A stretch of DNA of 64,000 nucleotides from Billgrantia montanilacus. Lineage in GTDB: Bacteria; Pseudomonadota; Gammaproteobacteria; Pseudomonadales; Halomonadaceae. The translations under genes were made by a program, and so were the position numbers. The DNA lies in the NCBI RefSeq assembly GCF_003336675.1, contig NZ_QPII01000017.1, positions 1-64,000 on the forward strand, read 5' to 3'. This document shows, piece by piece, positions 30,877 to 37,441 of the stretch (position 1 is the first letter of the stretch; every line of letters begins with the position of its first letter). The notes below the pieces were generated by a model. The model ran no database searches and had not been told where the DNA came from. It saw nothing but the letters and a program-made list of their open reading frames with translations.

Positions 30877-31917
30877 TCAGCCTGTCTTGCGGGTCAGGAG
30901 CATGGCGTCGCCATAGCTGAAGAAGGCGTAGCGCTCGGCCACGGCTTCGCCATAGGCGGCCATGATGGTCTCGTACCCGGCGAAGGACGCCACCAGCATC
31001 AGCAGCGTCGACTCGGGCAGGTGGAAGTTGGTGATCAGGGCATCCACGCAGCGCCATTCGTAGCCCGGGTAGATGAAGATATCGGTCTCGCCGCTGTAGG
31101 GAGCGATCTCGCCGTCGCTGCTGTTGGCGCAGGCGCTCTCCAGGCAGCGCACGCTGGTGGTGCCCACCGCGACCACTCGGCGGCCGGCGGCGCGGGCGGC
31201 TCGCACCTTCTCGCAGGCGACCTCGCCCACCTCGATCCACTCGCTGTGCATCTCGTGTTCGCGGATGTCGTCGGCGCGAACCGGCTGGAAGGTGCCTGCG
31301 CCCACGTGCAGGGTGACGAAGGCACTGTCGATGCCCTTCTCGGCCAGGCGCTGCAGCAGCGGCTCGTCGAAGTGCAGCCCCGCGGTGGGGGCGGCCACGG
31401 CGCCGTCGCGGCGCGCATAGACGGTCTGGTAGCGCTCGCGGTCGGCCAGCTCGTCGTCGCGGGTGATGTAGGGCGGCAGCGGCATATGGCCATGACGCTC
31501 CAGCAGCGCGATCAACGGCGTCTCGCCAAGGAAGCGCAGCTCGAACAGCGCATCGCGGCGGCCCTCCACCACGGCATGGATGTCGCCCTCGAAGATCAAT
31601 TCGGTGCCGGGCTTGGGCGACTTGCTGCTGCGCAGGTGCGCCAGGCCCCGGTGGGTGTCCAGCGGACGCTCCAGCAGCATTTCCACCTTGCCGCCGCTGG
31701 CCTTGTGGCCGTGCAGTCGCGCGGGAATCACCCGGGTATCGTTGAACACCAGCAGGTCACCGGGCTCGAGCAGGTCGAGCAGGTCGACGAAGCGCCGGTG
31801 GGCCAGCTCGCCGCTGGCGCCATCCACGCACAGCAGGCGACAGTCGCTGCGCTGCTCGGAGGGGTAGCGAGCAATCAGCTCCTCGGGAAGCTCGTAATGG
31901 AAATCGGCGCGCTGCAT
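30877..31917 (-). CDS. queA: S-adenosylmethionine:tRNA ribosyltransferase-isomerase QueA
   Basis: 346 residues. It transfers and isomerises the ribosyl group of SAM onto preQ1-tRNA, giving epoxyqueuosine. Start [19 protein letters not shown] is canonical. Other conserved blocks: [47 protein letters not shown] and [20 protein letters not shown]. It is followed by tgt on the same strand after ~130 bases. It is divergent from the tRNA-Leu gene. Confidence 0.96.
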   Translation of the reverse strand: MQRADFHYELPEELIARYPSEQRSDCRLLCVDGASGELAHRRFVDLLDLLEPGDLLVFNDTRVIPARLHGHKASGGKVEMLLERPLDTHRGLAHLRSSKSPKPGTELIFEGDIHAVVEGRRDALFELRFLGETPLIALLERHGHMPLPPYITRDDELADRERYQTVYARRDGAVAAPTAGLHFDEPLLQRLAEKGIDSAFVTLHVGAGTFQPVRADDIREHEMHSEWIEVGEVACEKVRAARAAGRRVVAVGTTSVRCLESACANSSDGEIAPYSGETDIFIYPGYEWRCVDALITNFHLPESTLLMLVASFAGYETIMAAYGEAVAERYAFFSYGDAMLLTRKTG

Positions 31918-32017
31918 GCAGGTTCGGGTCCGCAGGAATGGTCGGCGAAGCGGCTGTCGGGCAGCCGGACAAGCCCGCAAGGATACCGAAAAATGGCCGC
32001 GTCGTCAGGCATCCCGA

Positions 32018-32045
32018 TTGACCTGCGGTGACGGCCACGTATAAT
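32018..32045 (+). promoter_or_regulatory. Sigma-70 promoter of tRNA-Leu
   Basis: TTGACC at 32018 and a consensus TATAAT at 32040 with 16-base spacing, eleven bases before the first base of the tRNA. The GC-rich bases between the -10 box and the tRNA (GCACCGCGC) resemble a stringent-response discriminator. Confidence 0.85.
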
Positions 32046-32055
32046 GCACCGCGCT

Positions 32056-32142
32056 GCCGGCGTGGCGGAATTGGTAGACGCAGCGGATTCAAAATCCGCC
32101 GGGTGCAAGCCCTTGTCGGTTCGAGTCCGACCGCCGGTACCA
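32056..32142 (+). tRNA. tRNA-Leu (anticodon CAA)
   Basis: 87 bases including an encoded CCA. The acceptor stem GCCGGCG pairs with CGCCGGT (one G-U), discriminator A. The anticodon stem GCGGA/TCCGC holds loop TTCAAAA, giving anticodon CAA for UUG. A long variable arm and a T arm (GTCGGTTCGAGTCCGAC) confirm a class II leucine tRNA. Confidence 0.96.
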
Positions 32143-32147
32143 CTTGA

Positions 32148-32175
32148 AAAACAGTCGCTTACGAGCGGCTGTTTT
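32148..32175 (+). terminator. Rho-independent terminator of tRNA-Leu
   Basis: 12-bp stem AAAACAGTCGCT with its complement (one T-G wobble), loop TACG, ending in TTTT. It starts five bases after the tRNA. Confidence 0.88.
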
Positions 32176-32284
32176 GCGTTTCTGGCCCTCTGTTTTCAGT
32201 GCTTGGTCGCACAGTTTCGGTCGCGGCGAGGCGCGCCAGCCGATGTCATCATGCGCCTGCTTCGAAGATGACCTGAGGTAAGCG

Positions 32285-33022
32285 CTATCCGATCCCCCTG
32301 TCCCGGGGAGGACGACGATAGGTCATCAGGCGGTCGTATTCCTTCTTGACGATCGCATAGCACTCACAGACCCGCGCTTCCAGACCGGGTCTGTCCAGAA
32401 TAGTGATGCGCCCGCGATGGTAAGCAATCAGGCCGGCTCTCTGCAGCTTTCCGGCCGACTCGGTGACACCTTCTCGACGTACGCCAAGCATGTTGGCGAT
32501 CAGTTCCTGGGTCATTCGCAGCTCGTTGGTCGGCAAGCGATCCAGGCTCAGCAACAGCCAGCGACACAGCTGCTGATCCAGGCTGTGATGCCGGTTGCAC
32601 ACCGCAGTCTGCGCCATCTGGGTGATCAGTGCCTGGGTGTAACGCAGCAGCAGGTCCTGCAGGGGGCCCGCACGATAGAACTCGGCCTTCACCAGCGGCC
32701 CACTGAGGCGATAGGCGCTGCCTGCGCTCTGCACGATGGCACGGCTCGGTGTGGTTTCGCCGCCCATGAACAGCGAGATGCCGACGACACCCTCGGCGCC
32801 GACGACGGCGATTTCTGTCGAGTCACCATCTTCCATGACGCACAGCAGCGATACGATGGCATCCGTCGGGAAATAGACATAACGCATCGTCTCTCCCGAC
32901 TCGGCTAGCGAAGCCCCCAGCTTCAGCTCGACCGGCTCGAGCAGGGGCGCCAGGCGCTGGTATTCATCCAACGGCAAGGCTGCCAGCATGGAATTCTGAC
33001 GCGGATCAGATTGTTGGGCCAT
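32285..33022 (-). CDS. Crp/Fnr family transcriptional regulator
   Basis: 245 residues from the ATG at 33022 (MAQQSDPRQNSMLAAL); AGAGGAG lies upstream at rather long spacing. N-terminal cyclic-nucleotide-binding-like beta-barrel (GETMRYVYFPTDAIVSLLCVMEDGDSTEIAVVG). C-terminal Crp-type winged helix (RMTQELIANMLGVRREGVTESAGKLQRAGLI). There is no N-terminal cysteine cluster of the FNR type, so an oxygen-sensing cluster is unlikely; the ligand is unknown. A long intergenic region with two inverted repeats lies upstream. Confidence 0.85.
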   Translation of the reverse strand: MAQQSDPRQNSMLAALPLDEYQRLAPLLEPVELKLGASLAESGETMRYVYFPTDAIVSLLCVMEDGDSTEIAVVGAEGVVGISLFMGGETTPSRAIVQSAGSAYRLSGPLVKAEFYRAGPLQDLLLRYTQALITQMAQTAVCNRHHSLDQQLCRWLLLSLDRLPTNELRMTQELIANMLGVRREGVTESAGKLQRAGLIAYHRGRITILDRPGLEARVCECYAIVKKEYDRLMTYRRPPRDRGIG

Positions 33023-33278
33023 GATCGACAACACTCCTCTAGCTGACAAGTTCTCCAGGCGCGGGGGCAAGCGCCGACACACGCCAGAATCGAAACACGT
33101 GCTATGTACGTTAGCCCAGGAATACACAATTGCTATGGAATCCGCGAAGGCTTGCCTTGCCCGCGCTTCTGCCGATTTCGCAACGCTATGTTCGTCAGCG
33201 CACAGTGAGTGCGTGCCGTAAGGTCCATACTCTGGACAAGCGTGGCAAAGGAGATGCCTAAACAGGACGTTGCGCGCA

Positions 33279-33298
33279 GCGCTACAGGGACGTAGCGC
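33279..33298. promoter_or_regulatory. Inverted repeat upstream of the Crp/Fnr gene
   Basis: Perfect 7-base arms GCGCTAC and GTAGCGC around AGGGAC, followed by a related TAGTGCTACG at about 33308. A possible regulator-binding site some 260 bases from the Crp/Fnr start. Confidence 0.35.
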
Positions 33299-33453
33299 AA
33301 CTCGCATAGTGCTACGTGCGTGATTCGATCCCGATGCTGAGCTGGCAGCGCGCATGATGATCTGGCCTGGCAACTAGGTATTATCCCGGCTGGTTTGTGA
33401 CACGGCAATGCCAGACAAAGAAAAATTTAATTCCTGTCAGCAGAAAAGATATT

Positions 33454-33471
33454 CCAAGTATGTTCACTTGG
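33454..33471. promoter_or_regulatory. Inverted repeat in the AT-rich region
   Basis: Perfect 6-base arms CCAAGT and ACTTGG around ATGTTC, about 95 bases before the possible small gene at 33565. A candidate operator; no protein can be assigned. Confidence 0.3.
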
Positions 33472-33564
33472 TACGTTCATTTCTTCTTAAGTTGTTTTCA
33501 TTTGTCCTGTCCTTCATGATTTTTCAGCTATCGTGACAGTGCAATTCTATAGAGAGTAATATTT

Positions 33565-33705
33565 ATGAAATCCACGAAATTTAACGGTAATTCGTTCGAG
33601 AAAATTAAATCAACTGCATTTGATGCTGAGGTCCTGGAGTGCTGGGGCGAGCGGGCGCGGATTAACCTGTCTTGCGTGGACGCAATAGCTGCCTATCTTG
33701 ACTGA
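33565..33705 (+). CDS. Possible 46-residue small protein in AT-rich island
   Basis: The open frame starts MKSTKFNGNSFEKIKS, contains EVLECWGERARINLSC and ends DAIAAYLD. The first half uses AT-rich codons (AAA, TTT, AAT, ATT) unlike neighbouring genes; the second half is GC-rich. A weak purine-rich site (AGAGAG) lies upstream. No family recognised. It could be a genuine small protein, a truncated remnant or chance. Confidence 0.35.
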   Translation: MKSTKFNGNSFEKIKSTAFDAEVLECWGERARINLSCVDAIAAYLD

Positions 33706-33942
33706 GATGCCCGGCTGCCTGAAAGAGCCGTTAATCTACAGATATTCACCGCTACCGATGCGCCAGGAACACGTTTTCCGGCAATTGGGGTGTGTTGATT
33801 CGATGAGGTGTCGGGCTCGAAAAGGTAGCTGATAAAGAATTTAGTTAAAGTCGAAAACTGTTTGGTGGCTCTGTTCTGGCCTGGAGAGATATGCTCTCAG
33901 GCCGACGTGATGGCTGACCAAGATGAGTAATCAGGAAGTGTT
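33706..33942. other. Short intergenic region with hairpin
   Basis: No gene is evident. A hairpin at 33878-33903 (GGCCTG and AGAG arms pairing with CTCT and CAGGCC, one bulge, loop ATATG) precedes the small membrane protein gene by about 40 bases and could be a terminator of upstream transcription or a leader structure. Confidence 0.35.
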
Positions 33943-34137
33943 ATGAAATCCATCTTTGCCCTGGCGCTTGGAACGATAGTTTTTCTCTTGGCTATCACCG
34001 CCCAGGATTCCCCCGGCACGCGAATCATCCTTGGATCCGTGGGCCTGATGTTATACGCGGTGGCGCTGAGCCCCGGGTCTGCTCGAAGAAAGCCGAAAGT
34101 ATCCTGGCGCCGCACGCCGAAACAAGCCCAGGCTTGA
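33943..34137 (+). CDS. Small membrane protein, unknown
   Basis: 64 residues. A good ribosome site (AGGAAG) precedes the ATG. Two hydrophobic stretches (IFALALGTIVFLLAITAQ and IILGSVGLMLYAVALSPG) predict two transmembrane helices, then a basic tail (ARRKPKVSWRRTPKQ). No family recognised. First of three small membrane-protein genes on the plus strand here. Confidence 0.6.
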   Translation: MKSIFALALGTIVFLLAITAQDSPGTRIILGSVGLMLYAVALSPGSARRKPKVSWRRTPKQAQA

Positions 34138-34184
34138 CGAGTTCGGTGATCGGCCCCATACAAGCTGGACAGGACGAGCCCCCT

Positions 34185-34304
34185 CCTTTCGGCCAATTTT
34201 ATTCGATTTGATTCATTAAATAGCGCGCGATTCGCCTCACCAGTTCGATAGACTTCTCTCGAAATCCAAATCTCTCGTGACGACCGGTCAAATCCGCCAG
34301 GCTC
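34185..34304. repeat. Palindromic dispersed repeat family 1, copy B (left end degraded)
   Basis: Shares the core TTCGGCCAATTTTATTCGAT, GATTCATTAAATAGC, ATTCGCCTCA, CTCTCGAAATCC and the right end GACCGGTCAAATCCGCCAGG with copies A, C and D, but the matching left terminal arm is absent, so the outer stem cannot form. It lies between two small membrane-protein genes. Confidence 0.8.
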
Positions 34305-34354
34305 CTGGGGCTATGATAATGTGACGCAGTGGCGATACTGGTGAGGGTGCGAGC

Positions 34355-34675
34355 ATGGGGATGGAAGATCGGGAGGAGAGTTGGAAGGAGGGGGACCGGC
34401 GTGAGGGCCGGCCGCCGCCGGGGTGGTTGCGCCGTGGCCGAGCAAGCGACGACGAGACGTTCGCCGACGAGACGGGCTTTCCACCCAGGGCACATCGAAG
34501 CGGAAGCCGCCCGGTGGAGGCGGCTGCGCGGCGTGGCTTTCACGTGGTGAGCTTCTTCATCGGCTGCGCGGTAACCTTCACCCTGTTGATGGTGGTACTG
34601 AACCTCAGTCCGGAAGCGCTCTACGTTCCTTTCGAGGTGACCCGCAGGGCGCTGGAAACTCTCGGTGTGATGTGA
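34355..34675 (+). CDS. Small single-helix membrane protein, unknown
   Basis: 106 residues. A hydrophilic, charged first half (MGMEDREESWKEGDRREG, then Arg/Pro-rich) is followed by one predicted transmembrane helix (VVSFFIGCAVTFTLLMVVLNL) and a short tail (VPFEVTRRALETLGVM). GAGGGTGC lies before the ATG as a ribosome site. I do not recognise a family. A start two codons in is equally possible. Confidence 0.55.
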   Translation: MGMEDREESWKEGDRREGRPPPGWLRRGRASDDETFADETGFPPRAHRSGSRPVEAAARRGFHVVSFFIGCAVTFTLLMVVLNLSPEALYVPFEVTRRALETLGVM

Positions 34676-34751
34676 CGCATCCGCTATTTCCTTGATATGC
34701 CTCAGTATCGACGTCATGCTGGCGGCTATACTGAATTTCGAGGAGTGCGTC

Positions 34752-34907
34752 ATGGGTGTGAAGTGGTTCGCCGTGGCATTGATCGTGCTGGGGGTAGCCT
34801 TGACCCTGTTCGGCTTCCAGGCCCAGAACCCGGCAATGTTCGTTGGCCTGGCGCTGGCCGTGCTGGGCGTCGTGGTGATCCTGACAGGCCGCCGAAACCG
34901 GCCGTGA
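34752..34907 (+). CDS. Small two-helix membrane protein, unknown
   Basis: 51 residues from the ATG at 34752, which has AGGAG with six-base spacing; the frame is open 20 codons further upstream but without a site. Almost entirely hydrophobic: KWFAVALIVLGVALTLFGF, then AMFVGLALAVLGVVVILTG, ending RRNRP. Two membrane helices likely, C-terminus cytoplasmic by the positive-inside rule. Function unknown. Confidence 0.6.
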   Translation: MGVKWFAVALIVLGVALTLFGFQAQNPAMFVGLALAVLGVVVILTGRRNRP

Positions 34908-34957
34908 GGGCCTGACAAGGCCCGCCATCGGGCTTATCATGGTGCTTTCGTCACAGT

Positions 34958-34991
34958 CCTTCTCCCCCAATGCGGGCGAAGGGCTGTTTTT
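34958..34991 (+). terminator. Probable terminator after the 34752 gene
   Basis: Stem CCTTC-T-CCC with GGG-C-GAAGG (one mismatch), followed by GCTG and five Ts. It separates the small membrane-protein gene from the rnk-like gene. Confidence 0.6.
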
Positions 34992-35046
34992 GTTGCAGGG
35001 CCGGCAGCGCGTTCACCTGTCGCTGACCGGCCACAAGGAGGTCGTA

Positions 35047-35460
35047 ATGTCACCCCGTCCCCCCATTCTCATCAATCGTCTGGATGCCGACCGTCTGCAG
35101 CGCCTGATCGACCAGGCGGATGACAAGGATCGCTTCGTCGCCGACTGCCTGGAGGAGGAGCTCGAGCGGGGCGAGGTTGTCGATCCCGAAGAGATTCCCG
35201 ACGATGTGGTCAGCATGAACAGTCAGGTACAGTTCACTGATCTGAACCGCAACCGACAGATCATCCGCACCCTGGTCTACCCCCACGCCCTGGCCAAGAC
35301 CGAAGACGGCATCTCGGTCATGGCGCCCATCGGCGCGGGACTGATCGGCCTGCGTATCGGTGACGTCATCGACTGGCCGCTGCCGGGAGGCGGCGAGACG
35401 AAGCTGCGCATCGACGCCATCCTGTGGCAGCCGGAGCGGGAAGGGCAGTTTCACCGCTGA
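35047..35460 (+). CDS. rnk: Rnk-like nucleoside diphosphate kinase regulator (GreA/GreB C-terminal fold)
   Basis: 137 residues, the size of Rnk. The ATG at 35047 has AAGGAG six bases upstream. An N-terminal helical part (INRLDADRLQRLIDQ ... CLEEELERGEVVDPEEIP) is followed by a GreA/B-like C-terminal domain (VQFTDLNRNRQIIRTLVYP, SVMAPIGAGLIGLRIGDVIDWPLP). Rnk proteins bind RNA polymerase near the secondary channel and affect Ndk and alginate levels in Pseudomonas. Single gene, then lysE-type gene on the same strand. Confidence 0.85.
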   Translation: MSPRPPILINRLDADRLQRLIDQADDKDRFVADCLEEELERGEVVDPEEIPDDVVSMNSQVQFTDLNRNRQIIRTLVYPHALAKTEDGISVMAPIGAGLIGLRIGDVIDWPLPGGGETKLRIDAILWQPEREGQFHR

Positions 35461-35513
35461 GGTCATGGGCGGCGCCGAAGGGTGGCGTCGGCTATATCGA
35501 GGAGAAGATCAGG

Positions 35514-36131
35514 ATGCCGTTTTCACTATGGATGTCGCTGGTGGCGGTCTGCGCCATGGGGGCCATGTCTCCCGGGCCCAGCCTGGCGCTGGTGCTGCGC
35601 CACACCCTGGGCGGCGGACGCGCGCCGGGGGTGGTGGCGGCACTCTTCCATGCGCTGGGGGTGGGCTTCTATGCCCTGCTGACGGTATGGGGCCTGGGGG
35701 CGCTGATCGTGCGCTACCCGACCCTGTTCCAGGCGATCACCTGGGCGGGCGCGGCCTATCTGGCCTGGCTCGGCATCAAGGCGCTGCGCGCCGGGCGGGC
35801 CGGCGCCCTGGAAGCCGCGGGCACGGCCACGACCCGCAGCCAGGCGGCGCGGGAAGGCATGCTGGTGGCGCTGGGCAACCCCAAGCTGATCCTGTTCTTC
35901 ATTGCCCTGCTCAGCCAGTTCGTCACCCCGGACATGAGCCTGGCGGCCAAGGCGATCATCGTGCTCACCGCCATGATCATCGACGGCGGCTGGTATGTGC
36001 TGGTGGCGGTGGCGCTGACCCACTCCCGGGTGCTGCCCTGGCTCCAGAGCCGCTCGCACTGGATCCATCGCATCACCGGCGTGATGCTGCTGGCCCTTGC
36101 CCTGCGGGTAGTGGTCGGCCCTCTCGGCTGA
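35514..36131 (+). CDS. LysE/RhtB family amino acid exporter
   Basis: 205 residues, standard length. The N-terminus FSLWMSLVAVCAMGAMSPGPSLAL holds the family MSPGPS motif. Around six hydrophobic helices follow, with AAYLAWLGIKALR, EGMLVALGNPKLILFFIALLSQF (conserved NPK) and a C-terminal helix. These inner-membrane exporters remove amino acids such as threonine, homoserine or lysine; the substrate cannot be read from sequence. Confidence 0.9.
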   Translation: MPFSLWMSLVAVCAMGAMSPGPSLALVLRHTLGGGRAPGVVAALFHALGVGFYALLTVWGLGALIVRYPTLFQAITWAGAAYLAWLGIKALRAGRAGALEAAGTATTRSQAAREGMLVALGNPKLILFFIALLSQFVTPDMSLAAKAIIVLTAMIIDGGWYVLVAVALTHSRVLPWLQSRSHWIHRITGVMLLALALRVVVGPLG

Positions 36132-36205
36132 CAGCGTTGATAGTCGGCCCGGCCTCGCGCAGGGGATGATGGTAGCCTCAAGGCTGTTCGCAAGCGGAAG
36201 CCCCC

Positions 36206-37441
36206 ATGGACGTGTTGTCGATAGAAGAGCAGGACCGCGCCCTGGCCGTGGTCCTGGACGAGGATCCCGATGTGGTGGCTGTCCTGTCGCTCCAGCTGCA
36301 TGTGCTGGGCATGGAGAGCCGCTGCTATCGTCGGGCCGATCTCCTGCTGGAAGAGTTCGCCGAGTGCGAACCTCAACTGGTCATAATGGGGCTGGAATTC
36401 GGCGACCCGGATGGAATTGCCTTGCTGCGCCTGCTGGCCGAACGGCGCTATGCCGGCTGGGTGCTGCTGCTGGGCGGCGTCGAACGGAAGATCTCACGCA
36501 TCGCCGAGCGGGTGGGGCACACCCTGGGCCTGCAGATGCTCGGCTCGCTGGACAAGCCGATGCGCCTGGCCGAGCTGCGCCAGCGGTTGGACCGGCTGCA
36601 TCTGGGGCGCAAGCCGACCATCGCCCCCGAGGACGACCCCTTTTTCTCCGCCGCCGAGCTCGACCGGGCCCTGGAACAGCACGAACTCACCCTTCACTAC
36701 CAGCCGCAGTTCGAGCTCGCCACGGGCCGATTGAGTGGCGTCGAGGCGCTGGTGCGCTGGTCGCACCCCGAGATCGGCCTGATCGGACCGGCCAGCTTCC
36801 TGCCCATGCTCACTGCCGGCCAGAGCCGCCGGTTGACCTGCCACGTGCTCGAGCAGGCGCTGTCTGATGCCGAGCGGTGGGCGAGCATGGGCGTCGTACT
36901 GTCGCTATCGGTCAATGTCACCGCCGATGACCTGATGGAGTCGCAGCTGCTCGCGATCACGCGCCATCGCCGGCCGGGCGAGCCGCCCCTGGTGGTGCTC
37001 GAGATCACCGAGACCGCGGCCATGGATGACGAGCTGCTGGGCTCGGAAATCGCCGCCCGGCTGCACCTCAACGGGATGGAAGTGTCGGTGGACGACTTCG
37101 GCGTGGGCTTCTCGTCGCTGTCGCGGCTGCAGATGCTGCCGATCAGCGAACTCAAGATCGACCGCAGCTTCGTGCGGCACCTGCAGCAGGACTCTCAGGA
37201 TGCGGCTATCGTCGAGGCGGTCGCCCTGCTGGGGCGCCGTCTGGGTATCCGGGTGGTGGCCGAAGGGGTCGAGGAGCTCGACTGCCTGCCGACCCTGGCC
37301 CGTTTCGGCTGTACCCATGTGCAGGGCTTCGGCCTGTCGCGGCCGGTCCCCGCCGACATGATTCCCGAGCTGGCCTCGGATCAGTCGCCGATCCGTGCCA
37401 GGATCGCGGCCAGTGGGGCGTCGGCCGGCAGCACGCCGTAG
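36206..37441 (+). CDS. c-di-GMP phosphodiesterase: degenerate receiver plus EAL domain
   Basis: 411 residues. Residues 1-125 look like a response-regulator receiver, with the acidic pocket VVLDEDP and the Lys in GSLDKPM (K117), but the phospho-accepting Asp position is Gly62 (LVIMGLEFGDPDG). Residues ~150-395 form an EAL domain with the catalytic set intact: VEALVRW, LSVNV, LEITETAAM, VDDFGVGFSSL, LKIDRSFV, VVAEGVE and HVQGFGLSRP. It should hydrolyse c-di-GMP, probably controlled by something other than phosphorylation. The last ~20 codons overlap the 3' end of the opposing aidB-like gene. Confidence 0.9.
   Translation: MDVLSIEEQDRALAVVLDEDPDVVAVLSLQLHVLGMESRCYRRADLLLEEFAECEPQLVIMGLEFGDPDGIALLRLLAERRYAGWVLLLGGVERKISRIAERVGHTLGLQMLGSLDKPMRLAELRQRLDRLHLGRKPTIAPEDDPFFSAAELDRALEQHELTLHYQPQFELATGRLSGVEALVRWSHPEIGLIGPASFLPMLTAGQSRRLTCHVLEQALSDAERWASMGVVLSLSVNVTADDLMESQLLAITRHRRPGEPPLVVLEITETAAMDDELLGSEIAARLHLNGMEVSVDDFGVGFSSLSRLQMLPISELKIDRSFVRHLQQDSQDAAIVEAVALLGRRLGIRVVAEGVEELDCLPTLARFGCTHVQGFGLSRPVPADMIPELASDQSPIRARIAASGASAGSTP

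Larger units (their letters stand above)
33023..33564. other. Intergenic region, AT-rich toward its right end
   Basis: No gene of normal size is visible. It holds two inverted repeats (annotated separately), and from about 33409 onward the base composition becomes clearly AT-rich compared with the rest of the window, continuing into a possible small gene at 33565. Promoters for the Crp/Fnr gene and the small gene should lie here; none matches the consensus well. Confidence 0.6.

Noticed and set aside
32118-32142. tRNA-Leu 3' end as an integration (att) site for an island
   Set aside because: I found no second copy of the tRNA 3' sequence in the window and no integrase gene, although the region downstream is compositionally odd.
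34199-34918. 239-codon minus-strand frame ending in repeat copy B
   Set aside because: Its C-terminal part resembles the end of frames from repeat copy C (both derive from the repeat), so it is an artefact of the palindromic element.
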